From positions 8,308,001-8,372,000 of the forward strand of contig NW_020825294.1 in the NCBI RefSeq assembly GCF_003286085.1: 64,000 nucleotides of DNA, written 5' to 3'. The notes beneath the pieces were generated by a model. It did no database searches, was not told where the DNA came from, and saw nothing but the letters and a program-made list of their open reading frames with translations. This DNA comes from Drosophila persimilis. Lineage: Eukaryota > Arthropoda > Insecta > Diptera > Drosophilidae. Positions 33,131 to 46,100 of this stretch are shown piece by piece; within the stretch, counting starts at the first letter, position 1; every line of letters starts with the position of its first letter. Position numbers and translations under genes: made by a program.

Positions 33131-33930
33131 TAGTTTTCAAACATTTGTTTATTGTTTATAAACATTCCTCGTTTCATTTCACATATGTTAGTTCTTGAGT
33201 TTCGTGTGTGTGGGTTACATTGGTATTTGCAATGGATCGTGACACGGCGCGACTGCTGGAACCGTGTGTGATCGATCAGTCGATCTGCCGCTTACCGCTT
33301 ACCCTATATAGGAGTGTGTGTATCTATATGGGGGGTGTGTCTGGGGGGGGCGTGTTGGCCTGTGTTAAATTCATTTGCCTTTGAAATAAAATGATATACT
33401 TGTCTTGCAATACAGTTGCATTATCGTATGTTTATATATGCAGTTTATTCAGTAATATTCATTCGTTCGACGCTTCCCGCAAAGCCTCAATTCAAGATTC
33501 GTTTGTATTAGCATTTAAAACATACATACATACATTACTATCATATATGGCTTCGCACGCATATGGTTTTGTTTTTGTTTTTATTTTTGTTTAGGTATTA
33601 GGTATTATTTGCCTTTGCCATATAGTAAATATAATTTATTTAAAATTCAAAAACATCTATAAACAGTTTATCATAAACAACAAAACTCCGGAAAGAGTCA
33701 TAAAATGATATCCGCGAGTGGTATGGTGCTGAGTGAGTGTAGGTATTGTAGATTCTGAACTGAGAGATGGCTACTCCATCGCTACTCCCAGATGGAGTAT
33801 GGATGCCGTTCGTATGCATGTATATTGTTTATTTATGTAATTATTTATATATCGTATGGTATCTTCATACTATGCGGTGCTCTTGATGGTTATGTATAAA
33901 TGTCTAGGGTACTTCCCAGCTCGCCTAGGA

Positions 33931-33975
33931 TACCGGGCATACCGGGCATACCGGGCATACCGGGCATACCTGGCA
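33931..33975. repeat. 10-bp tandem repeat, GCATACCGGG
   Basis: Four and a half near-identical units, the last with CCTGG for CCGGG. GC-rich in an AT-rich region. Confidence 0.9.
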
Positions 33976-34990
33976 TATAAAATGATTCTGCTCCTGGGAT
34001 TGTACTCGAGTTGTATGTATGTATATGTATGTATACTCGTATATGCATATAATGCGCACGCTATGTGGCCAGATTAACTCATATCAACATCAAACATTGT
34101 CCTATATTTTAGGTGGCTTGTACCTTTAACGCATATTTCTATATCTTGTATTTGTCGCTATTCATTTCTCTACACAGACACCGACTGTCCAGAACCTCTC
34201 GATCGTGCGCCCTACACACATACATATACACATATGTATACGCATGCATAACACTATAGTGAATACCCTTTGTGATGACATCGATCTCTTCCAATCAAGA
34301 TTTGTTTCAGGTTTCCGCCGTTTCAAATCTCGCACTGCTATACTGGTAGATCGGTTGTTCGGATGCTCTTCTCTGGTTTCTAAATGCATTTATGCCTGAT
34401 TTATCGATAGAAATTACATACATACATATCTATAAAATAAAGATACATACATACATGGACTGCTACATTATCTTTATGGCTTCATCTTGCTTCCATCGTC
34501 TTTATGTTATTGTTACCTATTTAATATTATTTTTTGTTTTTGTTTTGTTTTGTTTGGCGTCATTTCGCCTTTCCTACTGATTTGTGCTTTTCGTGATGGC
34601 TTTGCGCTGCTTTTGAATGCTGCTTTGAAAACGTATCTTTCGAATATCTCTGCTTTCGACTTTAGGAAATAATAGTACAAGTACATATACATATACAGAT
34701 ACAGATATTGTTGTATAACTAACTTTATAATACATTTAAGTGTACGACTTGCTTTTTGGTCAGTTCGTGTGGTCAGTTTTACTGTGTGTCTGTGTGTGTA
34801 TCTGTGTTTGCGTCTGTGTCTCTGTGTATGTATGTATGTATGTATGTACATCCGGATTTTAGAGGGGCTCACACTTACATTCTTCTCTCAAGGGGGTTCT
34901 GTGTGTGGCCCAGTGTAACGCTGTTTAACTAAAGATACTGAAACTGAAGGAAAACACAAATGAACTTTTCTGCTTTTGTCTGGTTTAATA

Positions 34991-35031
34991 TTATATATAT
35001 GTATGTATATATATATATATATATATATATA
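34991..35031. repeat. (TA)n microsatellite
   Basis: An alternating TA tract with two GTA interruptions. A (TTG)n run at about 35155-35178 and (TATG)n at 34829-34850 are nearby. Confidence 0.9.
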
Positions 35032-37511
35032 GGTGTATATATAATTTGTTTTATTCACTTTCTCAGTTTAAATTTAAATCAATAATCAACATCATTTCAT
35101 ATAATTTCATATAATTTGTTTAAATACGCAAGTATATATAGTTTGTTTCTCTTTGTTGTTGTTGTTGTTGTTGTTGTCTTTGTTTTTGTGATTAGGTTAT
35201 GTTAATTTGTTGTTATTTAAGATTTATTTCGTGTCTTTGTGTCTTTGTTCTTGGGTTTTGAGATAATTTACAGTAACTATTTGGAAAAGCAAAGTACTTT
35301 ATTTTGTTTAATTTTTGTATTGAAGAATGCTCGTAATTTCTTATAGATCTGTTTTTCCTGTCTTCCATCGAGCTTTGTCCCCCATTTCGAGTTCTTTTTC
35401 GACTTGTTTTTTTTTTGTTTTGTTTTTTTTTTTTTAATTTAGATGAATTATATTACATAAATATTTGTTATTTGCATTTGCATCTTGTGTGCACTCATAT
35501 TTTGTATGCATCTCTGGCTGTTTCGGTGAACATAACTACAACTGTGTAGGTGTGTGTACAGGGGATACACCGATCCCTAACTACGCATTATCATTACCAT
35601 TACATAATATACCATTTACAGGACAAAAAACATCTAATTTATTAGTGGAATTTCATTACTTTCAATATGGAAAAAATCAGAAAATTATGGCTCATCCTAT
35701 TCTCTTTTCTCACTTTTAATTTTTCAATTTATACCCGACTTTCCCCTTGGAAACGCGCTGCCCTTGCCTCCTATTCAACTCTGAGACTGTTTCTATAGGA
35801 AGATAGAAGTTCTTTTTGCGGGCCATATTAAAAGATCCGATTTCTTAGTAGGCTTGTGCAGCAAGAGCACTATGTTATATAAGTATATATAAATGTATAT
35901 TGTTTAGATGTCGTATATATATACTTGAATATAATATAAATAGTAATAACTATTATTGTTCTTAATATTTCTTTTTCTGTTTTAACATTTTGCCATAATC
36001 ATTTAGTTAGTATGTATATTTTCATTAGGTCCTATAATGATTTCTAAATTATTGAGTGTGGTAGAGTCCAAAACGAAGAAATGTAGAAACCTCAAGACTT
36101 GAGTCGAAGGAGCAACAAAGGGATAGATTCTAGTCGAAAATAAATGAAGATTTTAATCAGGAGATCCACAAATAAAAAAGGTTAAAAGTTCGCGTTAGAA
36201 AATGAGTTTTCCCTAAAAAAAAACTGAGCCGTAATATAGTACTTCTTCTTACCTAACATTCTTTAATATAAATAAACACAAAACAAAGATTCCAATCTGA
36301 TCCACGGTGCAAAATGTTCGATATTTTGTAAAGATTAAACTGATGATATATTCCATTGAAATCACGCTTTAAAGTTTAACTTTTGTTATTTGCTTTTGGT
36401 TTTGGGGCTTCCTCTCTACTTACGAATATACGTCTGATTTTGTTAGGTCTTCAAAACTCAGATCTGTGTATACATACATAACATTAGTCTATGCAAGGGT
36501 TACATAATATTTATATATGTATAATATATATAATTTATGATTCTGCTTTCCTTCCTCTGTTTCTGTTTCATATGTCTGTCATGTGTTGCTTCTTTGTCTA
36601 TTATCCATATATGTTGATTTATACTTACACAGTTAAGTACATTCTCATAATTTAAACATAATAAATAATTTACATAACAGTTGTGATGCCTTTGTTTATG
36701 TTCATTAGTAATATTATTCGCTAGTAATCCTTCAACAGTTGAAAAGCAAAGTGAAAACTGGTTAGATTCCGACACTTTGTCGCTGGACTAATTTAAAATC
36801 GAATGAAACTTAACTTTTAAAATGATACCCCACAACTTCCGTTTTGTTTAATTAATTTATCCATACGTCCATACGCTGAGTATGTAGAACATTTCTGTAT
36901 TCATTTTAGCGTTAATTTATTTGGAAAAATCGCAATCAGTGACAACAATAAGGTCCTGCGAGTAGTAGATCTGGAAATGAACACTCGCACGAATATATAA
37001 CTGTGTCCAAGCCAAATCATTTCGGTTACTGGAAACATTTCATTAGTTTTATGTTTTCATTTCATTTTCCTGTTCAACCAATGAGATATACCTTATATTC
37101 CTAAAGTTATCATTAAATCGGCTTTGATTCCTGTGTGTATGTGTGTGTGTTGTTTTTTTTTTTGTATGTGTGGGTTAACTGCATAGATGAACAATTTGCT
37201 TTAACTACGATATTTCATTTGATTGTTGTTTGTCGTTCCGGGTGAGGATCAGGAGGATCTGTTAGATCAGTTAGAGCTGATGATGCATCGATTTCTATGC
37301 TTGACGGCTTTCTTATGTGGTTTCTTTGGTTATTTTCATACGTTTGATAGATGTGCTGTAAGTCTTTAATTGGAAAAAGTAGCTGTTCATTCTGATCAAG
37401 AGTAAATACTTTATGGGATTGGCAGCCCCTTTGGGCTGCCCTTTGTACAATGTTGTGTACAATGTGAATAGTCAGCCCACCTGCATTTGTCAGCCATGGC
37501 CATGTAGCGCT

Positions 37512-40064
37512 TTACTTCATGTTCTTCAGTATCTCGTCGGTCTCCTCGGGGTCCTTGAGTGTGTGCCACTGGGCAATGGGTCGACGCGGGGAGGCCAACA
37601 TGTCCGACCAGTGGCGCAGCTCAGTTCCGGTTCCCATACAGCCGAGTATGCAGCGTCCTATGGGCTCAGAGGTACCAATACGATCGTAGTCCACAACGGT
37701 CACAACGAGACAGATTTTCTATATTCAAGTGTTAGCGGAAAGTGTTCAAGGGGAAAGTGTTCGCATTAGTATTGAGTAATTGGCTTTGAGCTGCTTCAAC
37801 GGTCTCTTTTTCTGAGTGGGGTGGGGTTTTCGCTTTTGATTAGAAGAACTTTTTGTTATTTTCGATATACGTGTTCTGTTTGGTTTTGGTTGGTTGGGGC
37901 TGGGCTGGACTGGGGAGCAGTGGGATCTGTTGTTTGGTTAACAGGCAGACACTACAAAATGCTGTTTTGGGAAGCTATAGAAGTTATAGACAAAGGTCTT
38001 ATCTACGTGGAGTATTGCTTGGCGGTTGAGTGCTGTATATTGTATATATAAGATATGGTGCAGGCTACTTCAGACTTTCAGAAGTTCTCTTGGGATCGTT
38101 GAGATCATTCGGTGGGCGATGCGATTCATCTTCGATCTTCATTCGATGACCTTGGGCTTGCACAAGCTTTGGGTTCTTTGGTTATTTTGTTTGTAAACAC
38201 ATCTAAAGGCTTTCAAGCATTACAAAAAGCTCCTTGAAACGGAAATGTTTGCTGTGGAGTATATACGAGTATTTTTTGTATATTTTCTTGTATGGTATTT
38301 TGGTGGGATGGTGAGGTATCAAGCAGAACATGCAAATGTCTAAAGCTAGGGATGAGCAGCATAAAACAACAAACAATTTGAAAACTCAAAACTAATTCCT
38401 AAAAGCTTTCGATCAGCGTAAGGTGAGAAGCAAATGAATCGGTTGTTTTGTCGATGATGATATCTGTTGGCAGATAAGAGTATACATATATCTCTTCTCT
38501 TTTCTTAAACCTCGGCGGGGACTAATGAACAAATTACTTTTCTTGAAACTCGATAGCATTTCATTAAAGCTGTGGCAAAAAGAAAAATGTTCATTAAATA
38601 CGTGTAAACGAAAATGTATAATATTCAATCCCATTCGTCGTAGTTTTTCTTTTGTCAGCATGGGGGGTCCTACTTATAGAGGGGGAGATTTGATATTCTT
38701 GCACAAGCACACGTAACCGAAACAGAGTTCTCCCTCTTGACTTTGCTGTTCGATCGTTCCAAATTGTTTGGCAAGATGTGGTTTATGGTGGTATTTATTA
38801 TGTTTTTTCTTTGGTTTTTATGGTGATGGATACGCTATACTTCTCTGTGGTGGCATTTGGTATTTATTGTGTATTCTGTATTTGTACTGTAGCTGTTGTG
38901 GTGCGATTGGTATTCGATATTCAAATCAGAAGACAGTGTCAAAATAATGTACCCACTTCGCTTCGTGTTTTCGTGGTGCATTATTGACGCCGCTGAGTTA
39001 GGGAGTTTGCGATAGTTTGTATTATGGAAAGAGTAGTTTAAGTAAGTATTCTTGTTTCTTGTTGTTCTTGGAGTGAGCGTAGTGTGTGGGTGGGCACGTG
39101 CACATTCTTGCTTGGCTGCTTGACTGCTTGAATGCTTAACTGCTAGACTGCTTGAATGCTTTACTGCTTAAAATGCTCGGCTGCTTGGCTGAGGGCGGCT
39201 CTGCACGAGTCGTGAGACCGAAGCGGGCACACTACTGCTTGCTCTCCATTCAACTGGACTGTGTGTCTAGGACTGTGTGTACGAGTTGGGCTGGGCGTCT
39301 ATAATGCTTTTTTTTTGGAACAGACCTAGACCTAGGGCATGCCTGTATTTGCTATTATAATTATCCTTTACCAGATTGTCTTTCAAATACACATTTATCA
39401 ACTAAAACAGAAACCCAATCGGCTGGTCTAAGCACATATCGAGGCTGATACAAATCTAACAAAAAAGTTGCTTTTTTTTTTAAATCATTTTACCAAACTA
39501 CTCAAATTAAAGCATAACAACAAATTTTCAACCGGCTTCTTCTATTTTTTGTTGCTGGATTGATAATAATTTTGTTTTTTGTTTTTGTAATATTTACAAC
39601 CGTAAGAAAAGCGTTTAAAAAATAAAAAAGCTTAGTAAATTTTGGTTTAAATTTTAAATTACAACATTGAACATTGAGTACGTTTTTGATAGGTCTTATA
39701 GAACACAAGGTTTTGGTTTGGTTTGGTTAAGTTTGTTTTGGGGGGAGTTTATAGATATCTTTATGGGTAATACGAAAGAATTGGCACTAAACGTGTTCGG
39801 TTTGTTTGTTTAGAGTTGGTGTTGTTGTCTTTTGGAATACAAGTATTCAATATATGGATATATCGTATATATATATATATATATAGTATATATAGTATAG
39901 GTAACAACAACGATTGCACGTAAGAGGCTAGTGTGTGTTGAGAGGGAGGTTGGGTTCTCAAAACTCGGTTGGTTTGGTTTGTATGATAGATAGTTCAGAA
40001 GAGGACAGCAGTAACAGTATAAGTAGTAGTAGTAGTAGGTAAGTTTGTATAGGTAGTTGTAGTA

Positions 40065-40101
<37 letters not shown>

Positions 40102-43100
40102 TGTGGTTTTTTATAGGATAGTATAATACATTCTCGCATACTTGTATTTGTTCAAATGGTACTTCAAATGAGAACGACTCATTATAGTAAGGGTTGAGGG
40201 TGCATTTTTTGATACTTGTCTTCTTCTTTTTCAAACGTTTGCCATTTTGCATGATTGCAATTTTCACATATGGATCTATAATATAGGAAAGAATTGAAAG
40301 AAAGAAAAAGAAAACATTTTTTCGTTTTTATAACAAAGTAAAATTTTTGCAACAATTTGAGGAACACATTTTCTTGATTTCTTTATGGTTTTTGCTTTAC
40401 ACACACATATAAGAAATTTACGCAAAAAACTTGGGTTAATTATAATTATATACGTGTTATATATAGAATAGGTTTTTGGCAAATTTTTACTTTGCAAACA
40501 CAAAACAAACATAAAACTAAAACGATAATACGAACTCGTACGAGAGGAACGAACCAAAGTAAAAACCCGTACACTATTCAGATTTCATAAACGATAATTG
40601 CTCGTCTCGTTGGATTGCAATTATAGTAGTAGAAGAATAATAACAGTTTTCCTTTCGTTCGTTCTCTTTGGAAATTAATTCACAAATTTAAAATCATTTA
40701 CATACTGTATACTGTATACTGGTTTTTGTTTTTGAAACAGTAACTCTTGGAACTCAAGGCATACAAATGTGTTTAATTGTAAATTATATAAAAAGAATAT
40801 TTGCTCTTTGAAAAATTTTGTTAGTAAGAATTTTGTTTGGAATCCGAATAATGTTCGAGCATTTGAAAACATACTGGAAAATGTTCTGTTGTTTGTAAAA
40901 GCCTAGAAGAACTTTAATTGTTTGGATATATTCAGCGGCAACGTTTTGTTTCTTCGGTGTGGAACCGAAACGGTGTCGAGTGTTAGGTTGAAAATATTGA
41001 ATTCAAATTGTTAGATTACATGCAAAAGTGAAGCTAAAAGCAAGCGAGATTTTGACAGGTCTTTTCGGTTCGGAAAGAGCTTTAGTTGATTCGATTTTGG
41101 GTTCTATTTCGGTTTGCCAGGCATACAAGTAAGTAAAAACTGTGCGAGATTTCGGTATGGAAACGTTGCCGGGCGAAAATATATCCATTTGTATTGGTTT
41201 TTTGTATTGATTTGAGAGTAAATGAATTTAGTTGAATTTTAGCGTACGCGATTCAAGACAAATACGGGAAAATATGCAAGTCGAGAAAGTTGGCGCTATT
41301 TGATAGTTGAAAAGTTGACAAAATATTAGTTGGATTGGAATAAAATTGGTTGGACTCGGCTCTCAGAGCACTTTTTCTTTTTTCTTTTTTGTTTTTTTTT
41401 GTTGTTTTTTTTTTCTGCGAGCAAACGTTGCCTTGGCGTTTGCATTGCCTTGGACGTTTGAAAATCAAAGGAAAATGATTCAACTCAAAAGGAAAACCAA
41501 ACGAGGTACAACTCCACACATCTAAGTAATTACACAAACAGATAACAACAAAAACGCTGCCAGAACCGCCGGGAGCCCAACAAAAACATCTTTGGCCCTG
41601 GCCCCAGTCCTGACAGCGCATCGGTAGCACTCCATATTACCAGACAGTCCGCCCACGTCCATCTTCTTCAGGTTCTTGGCCTCCAGTATGACGACGGTTA
41701 GCTTGCCAGCAGTCGGGACGTAGCGCAGCGAGAAGCAGATGTCTCCCAGCTTTTCCTGTTTGGCGAGATCCGAAGAAGAGTTAGGAGAAACGAGAGTGGG
41801 GTTGTGATTAGTAGGTTTCGCTACGGGGCCGGTACGGTTTGCAACAAGCAACATGTCACATAAAGACTAGAGGTACAGTTAAATACATATCCACACAAAA
41901 GTATAGTTTATATATAAGTTATATATGCGTTTCTATATTCGTTTGGGTCGGCACTATGGCAGGGTTCAAACAGAGGGTACTGCAGCTCTTAGATATTCTG
42001 CACTTAAAAGATTAAACTCATTTTAGATCCGTTTAGGATCGTAATACTTGGGTATTTGGATATACCCATGGAATATAGGAAGCATTGAAATTGTTGAGAT
42101 ATACACTTCGGAGTATACCAAAAAATATAAAATAGATTTATACAGTTACACAATATCAATATCAATTTATATATGTAATAACAACCAAGGATATCAGGTA
42201 CAAAACATTAAGACAGTTCATAAACAAGAAAATCAGGATAAATCAAACACACTTCGGATTTGGGGGCGGGGTGAACAGTACAGTACAGTATATTATATTA
42301 TATTATATTATATTATATTATATCATATTTATTTGATTGATTGGTAAGCAATTTGTACGTAAGGTTTACGAATAGTTCATGGTTATATCGACACAAAACG
42401 AAAACGCCACAAAAAATTACATTTAAAACATTTACTGCACGTCATAGTCATAGAGCTTCGATTCTGGTAAGTGTAAACGTAAACATATATCTATATACAC
42501 GCGTGTACGAGTATACAGGGGTATCGAGAGAAGAGTATCGAGTATTGTATTGTATTGTATATCCAAAGGAAGAGTTAAGGAACCAAGGAAAATAATTCAA
42601 CTGAAAGAAAACTAATTGATATTGTTCAAATGTTGAAGTTTCCTGTATTCTGGGTACCGAGTGTATTATGTATTGTTTATTTATAATCATACCAAAACTT
42701 ACAGCTTTACTTTGAGTTATAGTCTAGTCAAGATCTAATCTTGGGGTTCTGGGTTCTTGAGTTTCGTATGTCGTTGTTCTCGTTTACGGTATTCGTCTAA
42801 TAACACCCAGCTCAAAACCGACTGCACAAAATGCAAAAATATTTGGTTTCAAAAATGGTTTCTTAGACATTATTGGTATTAGATTAGGAGAAGATAGATA
42901 GAGAAGATAAAATAGTTTGAAGTCAAGCATAGTTGAACCGATCTTGTATGTACAATAGAAACTAATTTGAGGGGTTCTAATGGACCCGTTTCGGAGGCAT
43001 ATCCAAAAAAAGAGTGTAAATATATAGATATGTATATATTGTATGTATATAGAGAAATAGAGATGTGGATTCTTATGTACATGAAGGGGCATACCATACT

Positions 43101-46100
43101 CGCATATCGTACAAATGAAAGTTCTAGCTAGATTAGATTCAGAGTTCTACGAGTACGAGTATATAAACATAGTATGTATGACCATAGGCTGGTTCGAGCC
43201 GCTTGCAGTAGTGGTTCATGGTATTCATAATTTGGACTTTCGAAACACAAGCCAATGCCAATCGGATCTGCCAATTCCTCGTTCACCTCTCCAAGGGCCC
43301 AACTAGCCCGGGCAATGAAAATTCTAGTTGCTGGACTATATTAGGTATTTGTTTAGTTAGTTGTTTTAAGCTATACGGTAGTATATGTGGTTGTGTGTTT
43401 TATTTAAAAAAGTTTCAAGACAGAGACAGAAACAGAGAGCGAGCGAGCGAGACAGACAGAGAGCGAGCGAGCGAGCGTTATTGTGAAGTTATAGATTTTA
43501 GATCGGAGTCACTTACCGCAACTGTTTTAAATAGTTTGAGTCTTGGAATTGGAGTCATATTCTGATTATTATTCTTTTTTATTTTTGACTTGATCTGATT
43601 TAATTTGCTTTGGTATCTGGCATTTTCTCCAAATACGAGATACGAGTTGTTTAATTGTTGACTGTTGGGTGAATGTTCAATGGAAACGAAAATACGTATG
43701 TAATCAAAAATCGAAAGAAACCAAAAAGTACAACTGGAAAAACATTGTCGAGCATTTGTTGTTGAGGTATTTGACTGTCGAAGATCGAAGCTCTGCTTAA
43801 ACATTACAGCACACAAACAAGTCAATACGAGTATGCAACCGAAAAAGATAATTTTGTTTTAATAATAATTACATTATACACATATCGGGCGAGACAGTGA
43901 CAGAGAGCTAAGCACAAGAGTTTAAGGTTCAAAGAAGCGTATTATATGCATATTTTTGTTTTTTTATTGTCCTTCCTCAGAGGGAGCAATCAGCAATCAG
44001 CATTCAGGATCCTGATTCGATTTTGCTGGTCGAGTCGAACAGAATTTGAACACAAACACAACGAACAGAACTGGGAACACATTTATGACGACAACAACCA
44101 AAGCAAATAACGATAATAATGAGTTTTCTTCTCTCCATTCGTATACTTACATGTTTCAGGCCGATTCAGGTTTCGGATTGATTTGTCCATGGCATGAGTC
44201 AAAAATTTCGAGTTCAAGTTCGAGTTCGAGTACAGTTTGGAAATTTTCAAGTAATTTCAAATCGAATTTTGTGATAACAGGTTTTTTGATTTGGTTTTGT
44301 TTTTGGTTTGTTTGGTTTTTAGCGATACGTTCAAAAATAATTAAAGAGAAAAATGAAGAGCATATTAAAAATTTTTGAATTCCATATCCATCATAATTTT
44401 GATAAGTACGAGTAGTATTTCTTGTGGTATAAAAGTAAATGTTTTTCTTTTTTTTGTTTTTTTTGTATTTTCTGTAACCAATTGCTGGTCGCGTGTCCGT
44501 GTTCTGGGTTTGTATGTGTGTGTCTGGAGTATTCGATTCTAATACTTAGTGTGAATCATATAGTATATAAGTATTTAGTATTTAGTCGTAAGCAAAAGGA
44601 AAACATGCAGTAGGGTAGTAAATGGTTCAATAGGTATTTTGCAGTGTTGCTAAACTATTGTTGTACTGTTTTATATTTTATTAGATATATAGAGAAAAAG
44701 TTATAATTGCTGTCTCTGGGCAGTAAAGCTGGGGATTGTTTTCCTTGCACCGAGAATCGACTTTATGCGACAGTTTTCTATACACTTGCTGGATTTGTAC
44801 ACATTTTCGAACAAGATTAGCTTAAGAGCTAAAGAGTAATCCAGTAAGAGTATAGGCATGTCGGCTATCTTCGTTTTCTTATGAATTTTATTTTCCAGTC
44901 TGGCATTCACAGGCGAAAACTTTAAGCTTTTGCTGAAACTGTATCTGTGTTTCTGTGTTTGTGTGTGTGTGTGTGTATTATGTATCTGTATTTGCATTTG
45001 TGTGGGAGTGTATCTGTGTCCGATCTTTTCAAAGCATTCATATCATCACTATACCAATTCAATGAAATCAATGCAAATATTTTACAACATTTTAATTTAA
45101 TTATTTATTTCGAAGATTCTTTTGTGCGTGTCTGTGTCTGCGTGTTAGATAGAGAAATAGAGGGTGTCTGAGTGAGTGTATTATGTTTGTATCTATGTAA
45201 TAAAAGTTTGACGGACTTTATGCAAAGAACGGGGGGTGCAATAGTTGGTACTACTTTAAGAAAGATATGCAAAAGTTTCCAGTATTTTCGGCGTTAAATT
45301 GTTCCAATTAAAGTGCAAACAAAAATTAGTGTGTGATTAGTGTTTCAGAGATACTTTTTGAGATAGTTGGGCAGCGTGGCAATGGGCCCCGACAAAGGCA
45401 ATAACATTTGGAAGAATGAAGGAAGATTGAGGGGGTTTCTGGTGGAGAAGAAGCCACGCTGATTTTTGCGTTTGTTTTTTTTTCTTATGCCACAGATTTT
45501 CTCAGCAAAATAATATTGCAGTGTGATTATTTGCATATATGGAAATGTGAAAACATTTATCAGAAAATGCCTTTCTATTCGTTAGTATTTCGTTGCAAAC
45601 AAGACAGCTCAAACATAGACAAAATTGCTTATATCAATACAAAAATTCAACTACAATATTAATGATGCGAGAAAGAATGCAGACATAACAATATATCAGG
45701 ATATATAAGTATGTATTGAATGTATATATATAGAGAGAGAGTTAGAGAGAGAGAGAAGAAGAACAATCGCTCAAGACGAAAGTGATTGATTAGGATGATC
45801 AGACAAAGAAGTTTGGAAGATATGCAGTAGTATTGTTAGAGTTTGCTTTGGATACAATGATTATTATAGACAGATTTCATGTACAAGAGCGACAGTTCAG
45901 AGAGCAGGTTATACAGAGGTTAGAGGGTTAGAGGGTTAGAGGGTTAGAGGTTGGAGGGTACAAATGATAAACTCAAATCAAGTATGCAAAAGTGTAACAG
46001 AGTTCTCTTTGGTTTGTTGTAAGATTTGTAATTATTGTATGTTTCGTATTTACCTTCTACAAAAGTTCAAGAAAACAAGAGATTATATGTTTCGAAAACA

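Larger units (their letters stand above)
33131..37511 (-). other. Probable long 3' UTR of Syt1
   Basis: T-rich on the plus strand (A-rich as minus-strand RNA), full of (TA)n, (TATG)n and (TTG)n runs and with no coding exon. Several minus-strand AATAAA signals are present; one near 33143-33150 would give a 3' UTR of about 4.3 kb, which is reasonable for a fly neuronal gene. The actual end is inferred. Confidence 0.5.

Noticed and set aside
41522..41640. Continuation of the Syt1 exon frame past its donor ([12 protein letters not shown]..., ending in a hydrophobic tail)
   Set aside because: A good GTAATA donor and exact C2B continuation at 40275 show this is intron; readthrough would cut C2B. 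Kept only as a possible RNA-structure element.
45919..45950. Telomere-like TTAGAGGG repeats as an interstitial telomere
   Set aside because: Drosophila telomeres are retrotransposon-based; only three to four units inside an intron.
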